The position numbers were made by a program, and so were the translations under genes. A stretch of 9,880 bases of DNA, taken from positions 1 through 9,880 of the forward strand of contig CAYGRM010000253.1 of assembly GCA_964352225.1 (NCBI GenBank). The letters are read 5' to 3'. Position 1 is the stretch's first letter. The number at the start of each line of letters is the position of its first letter. Below are positions 1 through 6,159 of the stretch, one piece after another. The notes beneath the pieces are model-generated. The model searched no databases. It saw nothing but the letters and a program-made list of their open reading frames with translations, and was not told the origin of the DNA. This stretch comes from CAJQQY01 sp964352225. Lineage in GTDB: Bacteria > Bacteroidota > Bacteroidia > Chitinophagales > Saprospiraceae.

Positions 1-40
1 GTATTGTTGTTTCTTTTTTATGATAAAATGGAAAACAAAA

Positions 41-74
41 ATACAATAATTGTATCGACTAACTTTAGTTGGTC
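41..74. repeat. Inverted repeats downstream of the Lrp-family gene, near the window edge
   Basis: Two adjacent dyads are visible. ATACAATAATTGTAT at 41-55 is a perfect palindrome with 7-bp arms around one base. GACTAAC/GTTGGTC at 57-63 and 68-74 forms a 7-bp stem (one G-T wobble) with a TTTA loop. A looser pairing also exists between bases 1-13 and 31-44. They may be part of the control region or terminator of a gene lying left of the window, or may help end the Lrp-family transcript. No T-tract follows either hairpin, so neither is a clear intrinsic terminator. Confidence 0.3.
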
Positions 75-107
75 AATAAAAAAATAGCTCAAGTGTTTTA
101 TCTTTTT

Positions 108-155
108 AAAAAAGTCGTTGCTTTCACTTTTTTTGGAAGCTAATCAAAGTTAGCT
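108..155. terminator. Candidate weak terminator region behind the Lrp-family gene
   Basis: Right after the TAG stop (157-159, minus strand) lies AGCTAA/TTAGCT (138-143 with 150-155, 6-nt loop). It is followed by AAAAAAG/CTTTTTT (108-114 with 127-133, 12-nt loop). On the minus strand the second hairpin ends in a run of six T, the shape of an intrinsic terminator, but the stem is almost all A/T, so termination strength is doubtful. The second element resembles one at 9762-9785. Confidence 0.4.
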
Positions 156-156
156 G

Positions 157-627
157 CTACGAAAGATTCGGCAATTTCATGGAGTGCTTAATTTCTTTAA
201 TTACAAATGAACTTTTGATTTGTCCAACTCTCGGCAAGCTCGCAATTTTCGTTGCATAAAAATCATGGTATTTATCCAACTCAGGCGCGATCACTTTTAG
301 CATAAAATCATTTTCTCCTCCCAATAAATAGCACTCAATAATTTCAGGGGTGGCAGCAACTGCTTCAAAAAATTCATCTGCTTGTTCAAATTTTTCCACT
401 TTTAAAGATCCTTCTAAAAAAACGATAATTGATGAACCCAGTTTCTTGCGATTGAGAACGGTAACGTATTTTTCAATCACACCTTCTTTTTCTAATCGCT
501 TGATACGTTCGTAAATTGGTGTCTTGGTGATATTCAATTTTGCAGCAATTTCTTTGATGTTGATTTTTGCATCTTCTTGCAGCATTTCTAAAATTTGACG
601 ATCAGTCGCATCTAAACTTATTTTCAT
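157..627 (-). CDS. Lrp/AsnC-family transcriptional regulator
   Basis: This is a 156-residue protein of the usual Lrp/AsnC length. Residues about 4-55 form the AsnC-type winged helix-turn-helix: LDATDRQILEMLQEDAK, then a recognition helix around residues 34-45 (TKTPIYERIKRL) and the EGVIEKY turn. Residues about 65-140 form the RAM ligand-binding and oligomerisation domain, with the glycine-containing GGENDFMLKV segment at 103-112 that lies at the effector pocket in this family. Family members form dimers, octamers or larger rings and bind DNA globally or locally in response to amino acids; the effector here cannot be read from the sequence. The gene is transcribed divergently from ahcY across 248 bp, so it could act on that shared region as well as on itself, but that is inference. 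The start at 627 puts the conserved LDxxDRxIL motif at the usual N-terminal position. The upstream leader is A/T-rich with no Shine-Dalgarno, as is normal in Bacteroidota. The family call is secure; the target genes are unknown. Confidence 0.93.
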   Translation of the reverse strand: MKISLDATDRQILEMLQEDAKINIKEIAAKLNITKTPIYERIKRLEKEGVIEKYVTVLNRKKLGSSIIVFLEGSLKVEKFEQADEFFEAVAATPEIIECYLLGGENDFMLKVIAPELDKYHDFYATKIASLPRVGQIKSSFVIKEIKHSMKLPNLS

Positions 628-727
628 AGGAAAAATTACTTTTGAACTAATAAAAAATAAACTAAAAAATGAATATTTCCTTTAAAGATATTAAAATTCA
701 GGAATGATTTCTCAGAAAGCTTTGAAA

Positions 728-759
728 TGTGAATTTAATTACCAAAATTCTTAAATTTG
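728..759 (+). promoter_or_regulatory. Candidate Bacteroidota-type promoter for ahcY
   Basis: TAAATTTG at 752-759 matches the Bacteroidota -7 element TAnnTTTG at every defined base. The only -33-like sequence at usable distance is TGTG at 728-731 (20-nt spacer), which matches TTTG in three of four bases. Transcription would start near 765, giving a leader of about 110 nt before the ATG at 876. The leader contains a small AAGAG/CTCTT hairpin at 830-843 but nothing I recognise as a riboswitch. This rests on motif matching only. Confidence 0.4.
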
Positions 760-875
760 TGCGCGTTTTGAGTGGATTTGGTTTTAACTCAGTTATTAGC
801 CAAAACATTCAATACTATTTATCGTAATAAAGAGACAACTCTTATTTTTAAAATAACAATTTAAACTTTCTATTC

Positions 876-2189
876 ATGGAAACCACAAAGTTAAATTACA
901 AAGTAAAAGATATTTCCCTAGCCGCTTGGGGACGAAAAGAAATGGAACTTGCTGAAGCAGAAATGCCAGGTTTGATGTCATTGAGAGAAGAATTCGGTCC
1001 GTCGCAACCATTGAAAGGTGCACGTATCGCAGGATGCCTTCACATGACCATTCAGACTGCAGTTTTAATCGAAACATTAACTGCTTTAGGTGCTGAGGTA
1101 ACTTGGTCATCTTGTAATATTTTTTCTACACAAGATCAAGCTGCTGCGGCAATTGCTGAAACAGGAGTTCCAGTTTTTGCTTGGAAAGGGATGAGCGAAG
1201 AAGAATTTGACTGGTGCATCGAGCAAACTTTAACTGCATTTGAAGGTGGAAAACCTTTGAATATGATTTTGGACGATGGAGGTGATTTGACTAATATGGT
1301 TTTGGATCGTTACCCAGAAATGGTTGATGGAATTGGAGGAATTAGTGAAGAAACTACGACTGGTGTACACAGATTATATGAGCGTCAAATGAATGGTTCT
1401 TTGAAATTGCCAGCAATCAATATTAATGATTCAGTTACTAAATCTAAATTTGATAACAAATACGGATGTAAAGAATCTTTGGTTGATGCAATCAGAAGAG
1501 CGACTGACATTATGATGGCAGGTAAAGTTGCAGTTGTTGCAGGTTACGGAGATGTTGGAAAAGGTTCTGCTGCTTCATTGAGAGGTGCAGGTTGCCGAGT
1601 GATTGTAACGGAGATTGATCCGATTTGTGCATTGCAAGCAGCAATGGACGGATTTGCAGTTAAAAGAATGGAAAATGCTTTGGCTGAGGCGAGCATCGTA
1701 GTTACTGCAACTGGTAACAAAAATATCATTACTGAAAAATATTTCAGAATGATGAATGACAAAACTATCGTTTGTAACATTGGTCACTTCGATAACGAAA
1801 TTGACATGGCTTGGTTGAACAGAACTTATGGTGCTACTAAAGATGTCATCAAACCACAAGTTGATAAATATACTATCGACGGAAAAGATATTTTGGTTTT
1901 AGCTGAAGGTCGATTAGTGAACTTAGGTTGTGCAACTGGTCACCCATCTTTCGTAATGTCTAACTCATTTACTAACCAAGTTTTGGCTCAGTTAGAATTA
2001 TGGGAGAACAAAGACAATGATAAATATGGAAACGAAGTATACATGTTGCCTAAGCACTTGGATGAAAAAGTAGCTCGATTACACTTAGCTAAAATTGGTG
2101 TTGAATTGGAGACTTTATCTAAAGATCAAGCAGATTATATTAGTGTAAAAGTAGAAGGGCCATACAAGCCTGAGTACTACAGATACTAG
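876..2189 (+). CDS. ahcY: Adenosylhomocysteinase (S-adenosyl-L-homocysteine hydrolase)
   Basis: A cytosolic, NAD-dependent enzyme that reversibly splits S-adenosylhomocysteine into adenosine and homocysteine, removing the product inhibitor of methyltransferases. The 437-residue protein carries the full family signature. H56, D133, E158, K188 and D192 correspond to the substrate and catalytic residues (human H55, D131, E156, K186, D190). The NAD-binding loop is GYGDVGKG at 223-230. H303 and H356 match human H301 and H353, and the C-terminal KPEYYRY (431-437) supplies the lysine and tyrosine that reach into the partner's NAD site. The 40-residue or so insertion found after the LDDGGD motif in many bacterial enzymes is absent: residues run from LDDGGDLTN to GGISEETTTG in about 28 positions, like the eukaryotic short form. 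METTKLNYKVKD fits the expected N-terminus and no earlier in-frame start is credible. It is monocistronic: the next gene is convergent and a hairpin terminator follows. Confidence 0.98.
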   Translation: METTKLNYKVKDISLAAWGRKEMELAEAEMPGLMSLREEFGPSQPLKGARIAGCLHMTIQTAVLIETLTALGAEVTWSSCNIFSTQDQAAAAIAETGVPVFAWKGMSEEEFDWCIEQTLTAFEGGKPLNMILDDGGDLTNMVLDRYPEMVDGIGGISEETTTGVHRLYERQMNGSLKLPAININDSVTKSKFDNKYGCKESLVDAIRRATDIMMAGKVAVVAGYGDVGKGSAASLRGAGCRVIVTEIDPICALQAAMDGFAVKRMENALAEASIVVTATGNKNIITEKYFRMMNDKTIVCNIGHFDNEIDMAWLNRTYGATKDVIKPQVDKYTIDGKDILVLAEGRLVNLGCATGHPSFVMSNSFTNQVLAQLELWENKDNDKYGNEVYMLPKHLDEKVARLHLAKIGVELETLSKDQADYISVKVEGPYKPEYYRY

Positions 2190-2241
2190 AATTTAAGTAT
2201 TGTTGAAGGAAGATTATTTTAATCTTTTCTTCATGAAAAAA

Positions 2242-2280
2242 TAGGAAGGATACTCGATTAATTTCGAGTATCCCTCTTTT
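2242..2280. terminator. Bidirectional intrinsic terminator between ahcY and the beta-helix gene
   Basis: GGATACTCGA (2248-2257) and TCGAGTATCC (2264-2273) form a perfect 10-bp stem with a 6-nt TTAATT loop. On the plus strand it is followed by CTCTTTT; on the minus strand by TTCCTATTTTTT. After one A-C mismatch the stem can extend by several pairs (2243-2246 with 2275-2278). It therefore terminates ahcY from the left and the convergent minus-strand gene (stop at 2310) from the right. A second, purely A/T hairpin (AAGATTA/TAATCTT, 2210-2226) lies just upstream. Confidence 0.85.
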
Positions 2281-2309
2281 ATTTATTGTTATAAATTTAA
2301 TTTGGTTGA

Positions 2310-4412
2310 TTAATTATTTCGATCGACTTCTCTCCAGGTTCCGTTCCCATTTGAAATTAAGGTTAGTGATCCATTTGCCGCAGAAATATATCCTGTCTTT
2401 AAGTTTATGTATCCACCGTTGGTAACACTTATTCCAGGGTTATTGAATAATAAAGTGATTACACTTCCTCTTGGGAATCTATTGGCTGTCTCATGATTTA
2501 TTCGATGTATACTATTGGAATTAGTTATTTCGTAGTAGTTAGCAGATTTTGGAAGAGCTAGAAATCCATTCGAAGGAGTGGCAGCACTAGCAAATGCATT
2601 TATTAGAAGTCCATGTAATTGTCCGCCTGATTCAAAAATGGGAGCATCATCAATAGTTGGCAATTGATTTCCAAAATTCAAAGTAGGAGTCGTTATATAG
2701 ACATCAAGTGGAGCCCCTGTGGTGTTTTCAATTTTTAACGTAAATAGGGGATTAGTTTCATTTACTGCTGCATTCATTCCAACAAACTCCCATTCACCTC
2801 CTCCACAATGAGGGTTAGAATTTGTCCATCCATCTGGTGCATTTGTCGAGGTGAAAACTGCATTAGTTTTAGTTGTTTTGACATGGAAGCCAAAATTAAC
2901 TTGCTCATATAATGGAAGGCCTTTGATTATTGGACGTGATAAAGGACTAGGTTGTAGCGTTGCACTTCCTGAGGCAGGAACGGTAATTTTAAGCACATTA
3001 TGATTAGGTAGTAATTCTGGAGATAGGATACTACTCGTAACGTTGGTTCCAGTTAGTTCCCAATCTGAGATAGAGGAACTATCTGGAGTAAAGAAAGATG
3101 CATTCTTAAAATTATTGAAGCTAGAATTTCGATAATGAATTGCTTTCCCACTTTTCATATTAATGAAATTATTCCCTTTGTCTAAAGTTAATCCACCACC
3201 ATAAACTCCAGTAATGGTTGAGTTTTTGGTTTTCTTAGCAAATTTGATTAGAGGAACCGTTGGACTTTGGGTGGTACCTTCTATTCTTATTTCAGAACCA
3301 TAGATTTCTCCTTTTTGAACAACTAGGTGACCTTTTTCTGTAGAAGGTGGTTCGATGATCATACCTTTAAGAATATTATTGTTACCACCTTTTACCTGCA
3401 TTCCATAAACAAAACCTCCACCAGAAATTTGACAATGAGACCAAGTATTGGAATTAACAAAGCTATCGGATGTAGGAGCTATTTTTATCCCTATTTTTCC
3501 ATGACGAATTCTTACACTCTCAAAGGAGCAATAAGCAATACCTCCAGAATTCTTTGCCACTAAGTTTAATCCTGTTCCATTCGTAAATCCACTTATCAAA
3601 ACTTCAAACATATGTACTCCTTCGACAAGTCGATTATTTGCAACAACCATTACTCCTCCTTTTGCATTTCCATCACTATTATCTCTAATCACGAGGTCTC
3701 TTATTTTTGCATTATGGCCATCGATTTTAATGGCATATTTATTTCCTTCGTATCTTAAAAGTGATCCATTATTAGGCGTTTCTAGAGGAACGCTTCCCGG
3801 GCCTTCTCCAATTAAAGAGACACCATCCCCAATAGTTAGGGTTTTTGATATTTTGTAAATGCCACTAGGAATAAAAAGTTTTGCTCCAAGGCTTTCAGCT
3901 TCTATTAATGCTAATTCAAATGCTTCGGTATCGTCGGTCTCACCATCGCCAATAGCACCAAAATCTTTTACATTTAAACCGAACCCACCAACAATCCGTT
4001 TGGCACTTTCAGCATAAAGAGCTTTGGGTACAGAAAGTAATTCGGATAAACTTGTTAGGGTATAATTAGAGCCACCATCAAGATCTATTTCTACTTTGAT
4101 AAAACTTTTTTGGCTCCAATCAATAGTTTCAAAATCACCGGTAATGATATAGCCAAGTCCAATATCAAGATTGAATACCCCGTAATCATTACTCTTGACA
4201 ACATGTGTTTCAACGTAGATTGGGGCATTGGATTCGGTATTTAAGATAATACCAATTTGTACTCCAATTAACTGATTTGAAAGAGGTGTTCCAGAGCTAT
4301 CTCTAGCAACGGCTTGATACCGAAAAGCATCTTGGGCTTGAGTTGTAAAAATTGAAAAAAGAAAGAATAGGAAAATTGTAAATTTCTCAATTAAAGGATG
4401 TCGTTTTTTCAT
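2310..4412 (-). CDS. Secreted pectate-lyase-superfamily (tailspike-like) beta-helix protein
   Basis: A 700-residue exported protein of modular build. Residues 1-26 are a signal peptide (MKKRHPLIEK, hydrophobic FTIFLFFLFSIF, TTQAQ). Residues about 28-135 are the Bacteroidota surface-protein module that begins FRYQAVARDSSGTPLSNQ and ends LLSVPKALYAESA; I know it from the N-termini of many collagen-like, tail-fibre-like and peptidase-S74-type exported proteins. Residues about 148-430 start with VKDFGAIGDGETDDTEAF, the entry motif of Pectate_lyase_3 right-handed beta-helices, followed by GxY.I...L.I..GVSLIGEG and repeating short strands. Residues about 440-580 look like a beta-sandwich accessory domain. 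The end (about 600-700, closing with SLTLISNGNGTWREVDR) resembles C-terminal caps of phage tailspikes and related beta-helix proteins. No T9SS tail and no clear catalytic residues can be assigned, so polysaccharide binding or cleavage is only inferred. The gene lies 121 bp downstream of a small T9SS cargo gene on the same strand. Confidence 0.85.
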   Translation of the reverse strand: MKKRHPLIEKFTIFLFFLFSIFTTQAQDAFRYQAVARDSSGTPLSNQLIGVQIGIILNTESNAPIYVETHVVKSNDYGVFNLDIGLGYIITGDFETIDWSQKSFIKVEIDLDGGSNYTLTSLSELLSVPKALYAESAKRIVGGFGLNVKDFGAIGDGETDDTEAFELALIEAESLGAKLFIPSGIYKISKTLTIGDGVSLIGEGPGSVPLETPNNGSLLRYEGNKYAIKIDGHNAKIRDLVIRDNSDGNAKGGVMVVANNRLVEGVHMFEVLISGFTNGTGLNLVAKNSGGIAYCSFESVRIRHGKIGIKIAPTSDSFVNSNTWSHCQISGGGFVYGMQVKGGNNNILKGMIIEPPSTEKGHLVVQKGEIYGSEIRIEGTTQSPTVPLIKFAKKTKNSTITGVYGGGLTLDKGNNFINMKSGKAIHYRNSSFNNFKNASFFTPDSSSISDWELTGTNVTSSILSPELLPNHNVLKITVPASGSATLQPSPLSRPIIKGLPLYEQVNFGFHVKTTKTNAVFTSTNAPDGWTNSNPHCGGGEWEFVGMNAAVNETNPLFTLKIENTTGAPLDVYITTPTLNFGNQLPTIDDAPIFESGGQLHGLLINAFASAATPSNGFLALPKSANYYEITNSNSIHRINHETANRFPRGSVITLLFNNPGISVTNGGYINLKTGYISAANGSLTLISNGNGTWREVDRNN

Positions 4413-4438
4413 TACTTAGCTTTTTGATAAATCATTTT

Positions 4439-4466
4439 CTGCAGTATTAATTAATAAAATACTCAG
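4439..4466. repeat. Inverted repeat in the leader of the beta-helix gene
   Basis: CTG-C-AGTATT (4439-4448) pairs with AATACT-CAG (4458-4466) as a 9-bp stem with one bulged C and a 9-nt A/T loop. It lies about 26 bases upstream of the ATG. No T-tract follows on the minus strand, so it is not a standard terminator. It could influence translation or bind a regulator, or be chance in A/T-rich DNA. Confidence 0.25.
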
Positions 4467-4502
4467 ACTGATCTAATATTAATAAATATTGGATTTTATC
4501 TA

Positions 4503-4534
4503 AAGGCGAGTAGTGTTAGAAACGTAAGGCGAGT
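4503..4534. repeat. 9-bp direct repeat, 23-bp period
   Basis: AAGGCGAGT occurs at 4503-4511 and again at 4526-4534, separated by 14 bases, that is about two helical turns start to start. On the minus strand the copies read ACTCGCCTT. One copy ends on the first base of the stop codon of the small T9SS cargo gene. The pair sits roughly 90-120 bp upstream of the beta-helix start codon, a reasonable place for a regulator site. It is more G/C-rich than its surroundings. The regulator is unknown. Confidence 0.4.
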
Positions 4535-5088
4535 TATAGTTTAATAAACTGTTTTGAAGCGATAGTAGATTTATTATCGGATAGAACTAAAATATAATTT
4601 CCAGAAGCCAGTTTATCAATTTGGTTGATTTCGACTTCTTGGAAGTTTTCTAAAGTGATATTTTTTTGAATATGATTTTTCCCTGAAGTATCCATGATGC
4701 TTAAAACTACATTATACGAATCACTAGTATTAGATTTTAACCATAATTGATCCACGGTTGGATTTGGAAATAATATTATTTGAAGGTCACTATTGATCTT
4801 ATTATTTGTGGTAGAATTAATTCTTTGCTCAGGATCTATCGAAGTTGACTCTTTCTCAACTGGTTTATTTTTTTTTGGTAAAATTCCTTGTTGAAAGCCG
4901 CCTGTAATATGATTGGCTTGTTGAACAGTATTACTAAATACTTCACCGATCGTCCAACTTAATGTAACGCCAGAAGAATTAGATAATACATCACCTGCCG
5001 TAGCTAAATTACTTCTAGATATTGTTTGACTTATTAAAATGTGTGTTGAAAAAAGTAGTAATAGGGTAAATGAAAATTTTGATCTCAT
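4534..5088 (-). CDS. Small T9SS type A sorting-domain protein
   Basis: A 184-residue exported protein. Residues 1-20 are a signal peptide (MRSKFSFTLLLLFSTHILIS). Residues about 25-70 (SNLATAGDVLSNSSG, TLSWTIGEVFSNTV, ITGGFQQGIL) are a short conserved beta module recurrent at the N-termini of small Bacteroidota T9SS proteins. A polar Lys/Asn/Ser-rich linker covers about 71-100. Residues about 105-184 are the type A C-terminal sorting domain: LFPNPTVDQLWL, then a strand ending LASGNYILVLS and the terminal KQFIKL. The protein should cross the inner membrane by Sec, then the outer membrane by the T9SS, where the tail is removed and the cargo released or anchored. No catalytic domain is present, so its biochemical role is unknown. 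It is the upstream member of a co-oriented pair with the beta-helix gene (121-bp gap), so the two may share a transcript. No TAnnTTTG promoter was found upstream. Confidence 0.88.
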   Translation of the reverse strand: MRSKFSFTLLLLFSTHILISQTISRSNLATAGDVLSNSSGVTLSWTIGEVFSNTVQQANHITGGFQQGILPKKNKPVEKESTSIDPEQRINSTTNNKINSDLQIILFPNPTVDQLWLKSNTSDSYNVVLSIMDTSGKNHIQKNITLENFQEVEINQIDKLASGNYILVLSDNKSTIASKQFIKL

Positions 5089-5425
5089 GATTTGTTGTTT
5101 TGGATAACTCTTGAGGTAAACTTCTTGATTATTTTTTTATAAGATATAGGAAAATACTTTTTCATGTGACACACGTTTTTTAGAAATAGTTAATATATAT
5201 ATTGTATTTAGATTTTCATTAAGTTTAATTTTACTGTATATGGTATATAAATTAGAGAGATTTTTATTGAGGAAGGTGTTTTTTTTACATAATCCATTTA
5301 AATGACTTTTTAGATAAAATCCTTTGTTTATAAGAACTTTTTGAATTAAAATAAAAGTAAATTGGGCTTGCTTTTGAATAGGCCTTTTTTTTTTAATTTT
5401 TGCATGACCTAAAATAATTTAGAAC
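5089..5425. other. AT-rich divergent intergenic region
   Basis: This 337-bp gap lies between the divergently transcribed small T9SS cargo gene and the HupE-family gene. I see no coding potential or RNA gene in it. It contains several A/T palindromes, including AATATATATATT at 5192-5203 and CATTTAAATG at 5295-5304, a TGTGACACA dyad near 5166-5174, and homopolymer T runs near 5280 and 5385. It presumably holds promoters for both flanking genes; only the rightward one has a recognisable candidate. Confidence 0.7.
5373..5402 (+). promoter_or_regulatory. Candidate promoter for the HupE-family gene
   Basis: TTTG at 5373-5376 is followed after 17 bases by TAATTTTTG at 5394-5402, which resembles the Bacteroidota pair TTTG / TAnnTTTG but has one extra base between TA and TTTG. 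Transcription would begin about 15-20 bases before the ATG at 5426. The surrounding sequence is very A/T-rich, so chance similarity is possible. Confidence 0.33.
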
Positions 5426-6049
5426 ATGAATTCAGCTTTTGTGACTTTTTCTGAGATGGGATTCAGACATATTGCGGATATAAATGCATATGATCACATA
5501 CTTTTTATCATAGCTTTATGTGCGATATATAAGATAAGTGAGTGGAAAAGGGTTGCTATTTTGGTAACTGCCTTTACTATTGGTCACTCAGTAACCTTAG
5601 CTTTAGCGGCCTTAGATATGATTACATTTCCAAAAGATGTGATTGAAATTTTAATTCCAGTTACGATTGTTTTGACTTGTTTGTATAATATTTTTTCGAA
5701 CTCAAAAGAACCACGACTCAGTAAAATGACTCCACAAAAGATTGCCTACTTGACCAGGCAGCTAATGGTTAATTATTTCTTTGCCTTCTTTTTTGGATTA
5801 ATTCATGGAATGGGATTTTCCAATTATCTAAAAAGCGTATTGGACGCGGATGAGAGTTTAGTTTGGTTACTTTTTGCTTTTAATGTAGGATTAGAAATTG
5901 GGCAGTTAATGATTGTGGCCATTATTTTAGTGATCGCTTATATAGTGATGGATGTTTTGAAAGTGAGGCAACGGACTTGGAATATTATGGTGTCGAGTGT
6001 AGTGGGAGTGATGGCTATTGGGTTGATTTTGCAGTTGCTGGGAGAGTAG
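5426..6049 (+). CDS. HupE/UreJ_2-family membrane protein
   Basis: A 207-residue polytopic inner-membrane protein. Hydrophobic segments cover roughly 24-37, 42-62, 73-90, 113-131, 145-176 and 187-204. Family hallmarks, in order, are RHIADINAYDHILF (H15, D18, D23, H24), FTIGHS (H54), FFGLIHGMGF (H127) and AFNVGLEIGQL (E157, Q160). These intramembrane His, Asp and Glu residues recall the metal-translocating HupE/UreJ and NiCoT-type permeases, where HupE and UreJ supply nickel to hydrogenase or urease. In this Bacteroidota branch the substrate is not established, and no hydrogenase, urease or metal-regulator gene is nearby, so nickel or cobalt transport is only a suggestion. There is no cleavable signal peptide or periplasmic N-terminal domain, unlike longer family members. 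It is a single gene: upstream divergent, downstream convergent. The ATG at 5426 places the first conserved histidine at residue 15, as expected. Confidence 0.88.
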   Translation: MNSAFVTFSEMGFRHIADINAYDHILFIIALCAIYKISEWKRVAILVTAFTIGHSVTLALAALDMITFPKDVIEILIPVTIVLTCLYNIFSNSKEPRLSKMTPQKIAYLTRQLMVNYFFAFFFGLIHGMGFSNYLKSVLDADESLVWLLFAFNVGLEIGQLMIVAIILVIAYIVMDVLKVRQRTWNIMVSSVVGVMAIGLILQLLGE

Positions 6050-6067
6050 AATTTACCGCTGACTTGA

Positions 6068-6136
6068 GCTAACTTTATAGATGACTTTTCGCAGAATTCA
6101 ATTAGAGGTCAGTGAAAAGTCATCTATAGAGTCAGT
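6068..6136. repeat. Long inverted repeat between convergent genes
   Basis: TATAGATGACTTTTC (6076-6090) and GAAAAGTCATCTATA (6114-6128) are perfectly complementary 15-bp arms around a 23-base centre. Allowing a wobble at 6075/6129 and a mismatch at 6071/6133, pairing extends outward to about 6068/6136. AGAGGTCAGT (6104-6113) and AGAGTCAGT (6128-6136) form a direct repeat around the right arm. No T-tract follows on either strand; a run of ten A (6150-6159) lies between the right arm and the protease stop codon. A role as a shared transcription end or RNA-stabilising hairpin for the convergent genes is possible, as is origin from a small mobile repeat. Confidence 0.6.
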
Positions 6137-6159
6137 ACCAGCCTGCGGCAAAAAAAAAA

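Noticed and set aside
766..875. Possible SAH or SAM riboswitch in the ahcY leader
   Set aside because: The leader is A/T-rich with only small stems (for example AAGAG/CTCTT at 830-843). I could not find the G/C-rich core expected for SAH riboswitches, which are also known mainly from Proteobacteria.
1544..1859. Minus-strand open frames opposite ahcY
   Set aside because: They lie fully inside a strongly conserved coding gene, have no recognisable domain, and reflect the codon bias of the opposite strand.
3327..3563. Plus-strand open frame opposite the beta-helix gene
   Set aside because: Antisense to a clearly coding region, with no domain, start signal or promoter of its own.
5165..5175. 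TGTGACACA as a CRP/FNR-type site
   Set aside because: The dyad is only 4+4 bases around one base and lacks the 6-base spacer of TGTGA-N6-TCACA sites; chance is likely in this composition.
5365..5392. Terminator hairpin before the T run upstream of the HupE-family gene
   Set aside because: GGGCT and AGGCC do not pair beyond two bases, and the T run lies just in front of a gene start, so it is more likely promoter DNA.
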